DNA of 12,380 nt from RGIG1681 sp045648025 (lineage in GTDB: Bacteria; Bacillota; Clostridia; Christensenellales; UBA1242). Location of the stretch: the NCBI GenBank assembly GCA_045648025.1, contig JAZRNH010000018.1, positions 1 to 12,380 of the forward strand, read 5' to 3'. The notes below the pieces were generated by a model, which saw only the letters and a list, made by a program, of their open reading frames with translations, was not told the DNA's origin and ran no database searches. Every line of letters starts with the position of its first letter. Within the stretch, counting starts at the first letter, position 1. Below, piece by piece: positions 8,616 to 12,380 of the stretch. The translations under genes and the position numbers were made by a program.

Positions 8616-9182
8616 ATTATATCTTTTATATTTGTGTTGTTTGATAGGCTTATTATTGATTGGTTCATCACATTCATCAGCTTTGTATAACAAAAACTCA
8701 TTCATTGCTCTTTCTATCATTGATTTATCTCTTTTTAAAAGTCTTGCAGTCATTGCATCTTCATAATCTAAAAACTCAATTTGAATATCACCTGCATCAA
8801 ATTCTCCTTGAATTCCAAGGTTATCTTGTTTGAATGACTTAAATCTACAAAAATAGAAATATTCAACCCTGTCAGAATCAAATGTTACACCATCATAATT
8901 GAAGTTTTTTGAAGTGTGATAATATTTTCCAACGATTTTAATTGGAATGATGTCTGCACCAGTTTCTTCAAACACTTCTCTAATTACTGTGTCTTTAATT
9001 GATTCATTTTCTTCAACAGTTCCACCAGGAATAGAATAACCATTATGTTTATTTGAGTGCAATAACAAAATTTGCCCCATTTCGTTGAGAATAATTCCCC
9101 TAACCTTTTTGGTGCATTTGTGATTTAAAAAATTTTCATAATATAATTTAGATTTATCTTCAAAATATTCTTTTGATGCCAT
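8601..9182 (-). CDS. Nudix hydrolase
   Basis: 193 residues, a pyrophosphohydrolase of the MutT/Nudix superfamily, which cleaves nucleoside-diphosphate-linked compounds using divalent metal. The Nudix box Gx5Ex7REUxEExGU is complete at residues 54-76: G54, E60, R68-E69, E72-E73, G75. A GGTVEEN turn and hydrophobic strands precede it (about 26-41). The substrate cannot be read from sequence. After about residue 165 the tail is basic and polar. The ATG at 9182 is chosen because AAGG (9192-9195) precedes it by nine bases. An in-frame TTG at 9230 gives 16 more residues, but that TTG is the first three bases of the -35 element, so those codons are promoter. The stop is inside the shared terminator. 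The gene diverges from the APH-type kinase gene. Confidence 0.92.
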   Translation of the reverse strand: MASKEYFEDKSKLYYENFLNHKCTKKVRGIILNEMGQILLLHSNKHNGYSIPGGTVEENESIKDTVIREVFEETGADIIPIKIVGKYYHTSKNFNYDGVTFDSDRVEYFYFCRFKSFKQDNLGIQGEFDAGDIQIEFLDYEDAMTARLLKRDKSMIERAMNEFLLYKADECDEPINNKPIKQHKYKRYNKKTS

Positions 9183-9191
9183 AATTAAGTA

Positions 9192-9195
9192 CCTT
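9192..9195 (-). promoter_or_regulatory. Ribosome binding site deciding the Nudix start
   Basis: On the - strand AAGG (9195 to 9192) lies nine bases before the ATG at 9182. No site precedes the alternative TTG at 9230, which is upstream of the predicted transcription start. Confidence 0.7.
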
Positions 9196-9201
9196 ATTAG
9201 A

Positions 9202-9230
9202 ATTATATACCATAAAGCTTTATTTGTCAA
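9202..9230 (-). promoter_or_regulatory. Consensus sigma-70/sigma-A promoter of the Nudix gene
   Basis: On the - strand a perfect TTGACA (9230-9225) and a perfect TATAAT (9207-9202) are separated by exactly 17 bases. The transcript should start near 9195-9197, leaving a leader of only about 13-15 bases with AAGG at or just after its 5' end. This looks like strong housekeeping expression. Confidence 0.9.
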
Positions 9231-9263
9231 AAGTAAATTTTAAATATAACACAACCTGTAAAT

Positions 9264-9292
9264 CACAAAGCATCTTTGCTTGACTTTTTGTG
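9264..9292. repeat. Short inverted repeat over the APH-gene -35 element
   Basis: CACAAA (9264-9269) and TTTGTG (9287-9292) form a 6-bp inverted repeat with a 17-base centre. Inside it AAGCA-TCTT-TGCTT is a small hairpin. The -35 TTGACT at 9280-9285 lies within. It could be an operator, but short AT-rich dyads arise easily by chance. Confidence 0.25.
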
Positions 9293-9308
9293 TAAAAAAT
9301 AGTAAATT
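9280..9308 (+). promoter_or_regulatory. Probable promoter of the APH-family kinase gene
   Basis: TTGACT (9280-9285, five of six to consensus) lies 17 bases from TAAATT (9303-9308, four of six). Transcription would begin near 9315, about 20 bases before the ATG. The -10 is weak, so expression may be low or assisted. Confidence 0.5.
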
Positions 9309-9334
9309 ATATATACAAAAATAAAGGTGATTAT

Positions 9335-10156
9335 ATGAATTATTTTACAGTTAAAGACAATTTTAAATCTATTATCGAAAATGAAATTGGTGAAATTGAA
9401 TCAATGAATCAAATTTCAACAGGTTGGACAAATTTTGTTTATGATGTCAAAACAAAAAATGGCGATGAATATATTTTTAGATTTCCAAGAAATGATTTTT
9501 TCTCTAATGTTTTAGTTAAAGAAACAACATTTTCTCAATTTGTTAAAGGTAAAATCAAAACACCAACATCAGATATTAGACTTGGTTCAGACAATGGCAG
9601 ACCTTTCACCTGTCACAAAAAGATTGCCGGAAAAAGTTTAACTGCTGCTTATAGCAAACTCACTGAAGATGATAAAATTAAAATTGCTGACCAGGTTTCT
9701 AACTTCATCTATGAATTACAACAAATTTCATTAGATGATATTCCTTTAAACCTTCCAACAACATCAAATTTTTTAGCGGAACTTTCTCATGTTGACGATG
9801 CATATTATGATTTTAGCAGACATGATAATTTGCTAAAATTAGAAACTGGCAAATTAGTTTTAAATCATGCAGATTTAAATCCTGGAAACATTTTAGTTGA
9901 TGAAAATAATAATGTTTGTGCAATAATTGACTTTGCATTTGTTTCAAAATCATCAAATATTAATGATGTTTCAAGATTAATAGGAAGACTTCCTGAAGAT
10001 TTTCATGAGATTATGTTAAACTCATACAATAAAAAATTTAATAGCAATATTTTAATGGAAGAAATTAAAAATCTTATAAAAGTATGGGATTATGTTGAAG
10101 AACATTATATCAACTATATGAGAATTTATCAACCAGAAATCGATATTGGCAGATAA
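9335..10156 (+). CDS. Aminoglycoside phosphotransferase/choline kinase-family protein
   Basis: 273 residues with the protein-kinase-like small-molecule kinase fold (APH family). The family transfers ATP phosphate to a hydroxyl of an antibiotic, choline, sugar or similar compound. The Ser/Thr-Gly-rich start (S28-T29-G30) and the nucleotide-lobe strand Y46-I-F-R49-F-P fit the family. In this branch Arg often stands where other kinases have Lys. The Brenner-type catalytic loop H178-A-D180-L-N-P-G-N185 and the metal-binding I-I-D199-F-A are intact, so an active kinase is likely. The substrate is unknown, and chromosomal members are often not resistance genes. The start is set by AAAGGTGA (9323-9330), four bases before the ATG. 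A perfect-stem terminator follows directly. It diverges from the Nudix gene. Confidence 0.88.
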   Translation: MNYFTVKDNFKSIIENEIGEIESMNQISTGWTNFVYDVKTKNGDEYIFRFPRNDFFSNVLVKETTFSQFVKGKIKTPTSDIRLGSDNGRPFTCHKKIAGKSLTAAYSKLTEDDKIKIADQVSNFIYELQQISLDDIPLNLPTTSNFLAELSHVDDAYYDFSRHDNLLKLETGKLVLNHADLNPGNILVDENNNVCAIIDFAFVSKSSNINDVSRLIGRLPEDFHEIMLNSYNKKFNSNILMEEIKNLIKVWDYVEEHYINYMRIYQPEIDIGR

Positions 10157-10160
10157 AATA

Positions 10161-10189
10161 AAAACACCTAAAATGTTAGGTGTTTTTTT
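10161..10189. terminator. Bidirectional terminator between APH and zeta-like genes
   Basis: A perfect 11-bp stem (10161-10171 with 10176-10186, core CACCTAA/TTAGGTG) has a 4-base AATG loop and A/T tracts outside on both strands. It serves the + strand kinase gene. On the - strand the last six codons and the TAG stop (10168-10170) of the zeta-like gene lie in the hairpin itself. Confidence 0.9.
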
Positions 10190-10962
10190 ATTATATTATA
10201 TTTTGATGTTCTTAATTCATCTTCATTATGCTCAAAATCTTTGATTTCATTTTGTGCAGAAATAAAGTCATTATAACAAAGAGATATTTTTCCTTGATAA
10301 ACAGGTTCAAGATCAAAAGCATTCCAAACAAAACAATTATTATTTAAGTCATTTTCAGAAATATATTTGAGACCTTTTGGAAGTATTTCATAAAAATAGT
10401 CTGCAGAAGCCTTATAAATAACCCTACCCGACTCTTTTAATCTTTTAACTATAAAGTTATCAGAAATGGTTTTATTAACTGCAAGTATGTGATATTCAAC
10501 CTTATAATCGTTTTCTTTTAAAAGTGTGAGAACAAATTCTTCAAACACAGGGTCTAAAAGTGTTATATCTAACAATACCATATAACCATTTTCAATTAAA
10601 AGTTTTAAAACATAGCTCATACATTTAAGAGCAAAACCGTTAGTTTTTTCTCTAAGCTCACCAGCCGGAAAATCTCTTTTAAATTCTTCATATTTTGGAT
10701 GAGCTTCAGCACAAGATCTAACACCCAAAATAACCGGATTTAATTCTTTTTCATAAACGACTTTTTCAACTGAACTTAAAAGTTGTGTAGTTTTTCCACT
10801 TCCAGTTTGTCCACAAAGTCTATAAAGAATTTTTGCTTTTGTTTTATCTTTTGACATTTGTTCAAAAACTTCTTTAGCTTTTAAAACAATAATATCAGTA
10901 TCTGTATCATCAAGCCAACAGGTTGATTTTACATAATTAACTAAATTTTCAAATCTATCCAT
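10168..10962 (-). CDS. Zeta-toxin-like P-loop kinase without visible antitoxin
   Basis: 264 residues, near the usual zeta/PezT length. The Walker A is G51-Q-T-G-S-G-K57-T-T. An H88-P-x-Y stretch follows the second strand, as in zeta toxins. A hydrophobic strand then ends in D132-I-T134, where zeta kinases have E-G-T, and R174 and R180 could be the phosphate-sensing arginines. Zeta toxins phosphorylate UDP-N-acetylglucosamine and block wall synthesis. The Asp expected before the H-P stretch is absent (L-G-V-R-S-C there), so the substrate or activity may differ. No epsilon-type gene is adjacent. The ATG at 10962 is preferred because GGTGA precedes it by five bases. The GTG at 10971 is part of that site. 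Upstream lie only the tRNA-Leu terminator and a 20-odd base gap, with no good promoter. Family assignment is good; function is uncertain. Confidence 0.78.
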   Translation of the reverse strand: MDRFENLVNYVKSTCWLDDTDTDIIVLKAKEVFEQMSKDKTKAKILYRLCGQTGSGKTTQLLSSVEKVVYEKELNPVILGVRSCAEAHPKYEEFKRDFPAGELREKTNGFALKCMSYVLKLLIENGYMVLLDITLLDPVFEEFVLTLLKENDYKVEYHILAVNKTISDNFIVKRLKESGRVIYKASADYFYEILPKGLKYISENDLNNNCFVWNAFDLEPVYQGKISLCYNDFISAQNEIKDFEHNEDELRTSKYNIIKKHLTF

Positions 10963-10967
10963 ATAAT

Positions 10968-10972
10968 TCACC
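10968..10972 (-). promoter_or_regulatory. Ribosome binding site deciding the zeta-like start
   Basis: GGTGA on the - strand (10972 to 10968) is five bases before the ATG at 10962. A GTG three codons upstream in the same frame is contained in this site, so it is unlikely to be the start. Confidence 0.7.
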
Positions 10973-10986
10973 AGAAAGTTTAGAAT

Positions 10987-11032
10987 AAAAAAATGAGCTA
11001 AACATAAACACTAAAAGCATTTAGTTTGGCTC
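10987..11032 (-). terminator. Terminator of tRNA-Leu
   Basis: On the - strand the hairpin (11032-11024 with 11003-10995: GAGC and AAAC pair with GCTC and GTTT, with one C/A mismatch) is followed by A/T and seven T (10993-10987). A tighter inner hairpin CTAAA-TGCT-TTTAG is also possible. It begins four bases after the tRNA CCA end. Read on the + strand there is no T run after the stem, so the direction is clear. Confidence 0.75.
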
Positions 11033-11036
11033 AATT

Positions 11037-11122
11037 TGGTGCCGAAGGCGGGACTTGAACCCGCACGAAGTTACCCCCAACAGATTTTGAGTCTGTCGTG
11101 TCTGCCATTTCACCACTTCGGC
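11037..11122 (-). tRNA. tRNA-Leu (anticodon CAA), reads TTG
   Basis: 86 bases including an encoded CCA (11039-11037). The acceptor stem GCCGAAG pairs fully with CTTCGGC, with discriminator A. The anticodon stem ACAGA/TCTGT holds the loop C-T-C-A-A-A-A, giving anticodon CAA. The variable arm is long (class II), as expected for leucine. The T arm GCGGG/CCCGC encloses TTCAAGT, and the D loop has the GG pair. A dedicated promoter lies upstream and a terminator downstream, so it can be made independently of the protein genes on the same strand. Confidence 0.96.
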
Positions 11123-11126
11123 ATAT

Positions 11127-11159
11127 AATATGCTATCAACGAAAATATAATAGCATATT
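11127..11159. repeat. Perfect 10-bp inverted repeat over the tRNA-Leu promoter/leader
   Basis: AATATGCTAT (11127-11136) and ATAGCATATT (11150-11159) are perfect inverted copies with a 13-base centre. On the - strand the upstream arm overlaps the extended -10 (TGC plus TATTAT), and the other arm lies just after the predicted start, ending five bases before the mature tRNA. It could be an operator or, in readthrough RNA, a hairpin that guides 5' processing. No T run follows, so it is not a terminator. Confidence 0.6.
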
Positions 11160-11175
11160 AATTATAAATTTGCAA
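11147..11175 (-). promoter_or_regulatory. Promoter of tRNA-Leu
   Basis: On the - strand TTGCAA (11175-11170) is 17 bases from TATTAT (11152-11147), and the -10 has the extended TG-C motif directly before it. Transcription would start near 11140, about 18 bases before the tRNA 5' end. Confidence 0.75.
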
Positions 11176-11193
11176 GAATTTTATTAAATTAAA

Positions 11194-11925
11194 TTAAAAA
11201 ATTCCACCATCATTTTCATCAGCATGAGATTTAAATTCAATTTCTTCTTCGTGATGTTTTGCAGCAAATTTTTCAAGTTTTTCATTTTCTCTTAATTCTT
11301 TTGCATGTCGTTGAGCTTCACTTGCAATTGCATTTATAACATGACTAAACTTAGCATATGTATCTTCATTAGCAGTTTCATAAATATTTTCAATAGTAAT
11401 AAGAGATTTTTCACCAGTATTATTTGAACCAGGAAGAACAAGATTACCAATAACCTCACCGGTTCTTTTACTGAGCAAATTTAAAATACCTTTTGCATTT
11501 GCTTTAACTAAACCTTCCGTGTCTTGACTAAAAATGAAGAAATTTGTATTTTTATCAAATTCACCAATATAATCGCACAAAAAGTAGTTATCACGAAGCT
11601 CAGAGTTGTCTGAATATACTCTATGAATCTTAACTTTTCTCATAAATGCTTGTTCCAAATTTGATGTTGCTGGAAAGTGAATACCAAGTTTTTCAAACAT
11701 TCCCCTATCAAAACAACTTGAAACACTTTCAGAAGAAAGCATATGAAGTTCGTTTATACAATCAAATTTGTTATCATTTTTTCTTATTCTAAGATAAATA
11801 TTTCCGTCATTATCATAAAGCCAAACTCTAACAACTTTATGCCATAAACCCTTATAGTGAACATCATGTTCATCTTCAGAACTTAAAAATACACCATTTT
11901 CATCAAAGGTATCATAAAATTCCAT
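11194..11925 (-). CDS. Nudix-like protein of the IPP-isomerase/YfcD type, catalytic box degenerate
   Basis: 243 residues. The N-terminus E-x-x-D-x-x-D-E-x-G, then G26-L-W-H29-x-V-V-R-V-W and a D-G-N-I-Y-L-R-I-R strand, are the hallmark opening of Idi/YfcD-type Nudix proteins. The box itself (residues 60-82) keeps E66, R74, E78, G81 and I82. It has L60 for Gly, G75 for the first Glu of REUxEE and K79 for the last, so two of three metal-binding glutamates are gone. Hydrolysis is therefore doubtful, and a binding or regulatory role is possible. Residues about 196-243 are a charged, probably helical tail rich in Glu, Lys and His. The ATG follows AAGGA by nine bases. It starts 12 bases after the stop of the CysRS remnant, suggesting one operon. 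No clear terminator precedes tRNA-Leu downstream. Confidence 0.75.
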   Translation of the reverse strand: MEFYDTFDENGVFLSSEDEHDVHYKGLWHKVVRVWLYDNDGNIYLRIRKNDNKFDCINELHMLSSESVSSCFDRGMFEKLGIHFPATSNLEQAFMRKVKIHRVYSDNSELRDNYFLCDYIGEFDKNTNFFIFSQDTEGLVKANAKGILNLLSKRTGEVIGNLVLPGSNNTGEKSLITIENIYETANEDTYAKFSHVINAIASEAQRHAKELRENEKLEKFAAKHHEEEIEFKSHADENDGGIF

Positions 11926-11937
11926 AACAATAATTCC

Positions 11938-12333
11938 TTATAATTTTTTATCAGATATATTAATGTTAAGTTTATTAAGTTCATCTCTTACAAAGTCAGA
12001 AAGTTCATAGTTTTTTGATTGTCTCAATTTTTCTCTAACTGAAGAAATTAAATTTAATAATTCTTTTTCATTATTATTATCATTCACTATACCTATTGTA
12101 TCATATTTAAAATCAAAACCCAAAACATCTTCAAACATTTTAACAATTAAATTTGCTTCTTTTGCAATATTTTTATCAGCAGTTTGAACAATTTTAGATG
12201 CAATTTTTGCAAATCTAACAAGTTCGGAAATTGCAACAGGTGTGTTAAAATCACAGATTATTTTAATGCATTTTGTACTTCCTGCTATCATTGCATTTAC
12301 GGTTTCTGAATTTATGCGCAAAAAAGGCATCAT
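11938..12333 (-). pseudogene. cysS: Cysteinyl-tRNA synthetase C-terminal remnant (5' part missing)
   Basis: From the ATG at 12333 the frame gives 131 residues, but only about the last 110 look like CysRS. The (D)DFNTP-x-A-I signature, here C-D-F-N-T-P-V-A-I, lies at about 12230-12255. The DALR-type helices with V-L-G-F follow. Near the end is the R-x-x-L-R-x-S-K-x-Y-x-L-S-D-x-V-R-D-E-L helix that faces the tRNA anticodon side, then N-I-S-D. Full CysRS has about 460 residues, so the whole Rossmann catalytic body with HIGH and KMSKS motifs is absent. A TAG closes the frame at 12361-12363, and no ribosome binding site precedes any possible start. The next gene starts 12 bases after its stop. I infer a broken gene or an assembly join. 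A stand-alone anticodon-binding-domain protein is less likely. Confidence 0.7.
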
Positions 12334-12364
12334 CAAAGACGGTGATATGAAACTGGATATCTAA
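12266..12364 (+). other. Possible C-terminal end of a different + strand gene at the window edge
   Basis: From about 12266 the + strand reads a hydrophobic stretch, then a Lys/Asp-rich tail (R-K-K-G-I-I-K-D-G-D) and a TAA at 12362-12364. Its codons (CGC, GGC, ATC, GAC, CTG) differ from the AT-ending codons of neighbouring genes. It looks like the end of a membrane-protein gene, and it begins where CysRS similarity on the other strand stops. The upstream part of any such gene is not present. This is weak evidence from about 33 codons. Confidence 0.25.
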
Positions 12365-12380
12365 TTCAATAAAAAATAGG

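Noticed and set aside
9183..9230. TTG at 9230 as start of the Nudix gene
   Set aside because: The 16 added codons are the promoter itself: the TTG is the beginning of the TTGACA -35 element, upstream of transcription.
10963..10971. GTG at 10971 as start of the zeta-like gene
   Set aside because: The GTG is part of the GGTGA ribosome binding site that serves the ATG at 10962.
1..12380. Recoded TGA (mycoplasma-type genetic code)
   Set aside because: All genes are intact with TGA as stop, Trp is encoded by TGG, and no in-frame TGA interrupts a recognisable domain.
1..12380. CRISPR arrays, insertion sequences, phage or retron elements
   Set aside because: No regularly spaced direct repeats, transposase-like or reverse-transcriptase-like protein, or terminal inverted repeats were seen; the tRNA-Leu 3' end shows no visible duplicated attachment copy.

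Overview
The window is AT-rich DNA with compact, mostly Shine-Dalgarno-led genes, consensus -35/-10 promoters, U-tract hairpin terminators and a normal set of stop codons (TAA and TAG are used; no gene needs TGA read as sense). This points to a low-GC bacterium of the Bacillota (Clostridia or a related gut-type lineage). That placement is an inference from composition and gene style, as no phylogenetic marker is intact. Neither edge is clean: the first gene is cut at its 5' end, and the last stretch on the right looks like a join.

Left half (1-8578, + strand): two exported proteins. The first is the C-terminal 2156 residues of a giant extracellular beta-rich protein. It carries calcium-loop-like motifs, degenerate tandem domains, a four-cysteine cluster and an Ala/Gly-rich hydrophobic segment near its C-terminus. 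A strong terminator closes it. The second, 667 residues, has a signal peptide, a beta-rich region, three SH3-like modules and a C-terminal membrane anchor. Its promoter lies so close to the ATG that the mRNA should be leaderless or nearly so.

Middle (8584-10186): a canonical Nudix hydrolase (- strand) and an APH/choline-kinase-fold phosphotransferase (+ strand) diverge from a 152-base region holding a promoter for each. Bidirectional terminators flank the pair.

Right part (10168-12380, - strand): in transcription order, a CysRS C-terminal remnant, a Nudix-like protein of the IPP-isomerase type with a damaged catalytic box, tRNA-Leu(CAA) with its own promoter and terminator, and a zeta-toxin-like P-loop kinase with no visible antitoxin. 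The right half thus holds two Nudix-fold proteins and two small-molecule kinase-fold proteins in about 3.3 kb. The CysRS reading frame is closed by an in-frame stop close to the window end, and the last ~110 bases read better as the end of a different gene on the + strand.

No CRISPR array, insertion sequence, rRNA or replication origin was seen. The most unusual items are the giant surface protein, the leaderless membrane-anchored neighbour, the two kinase/Nudix proteins lacking expected catalytic residues, and the broken cysS end.
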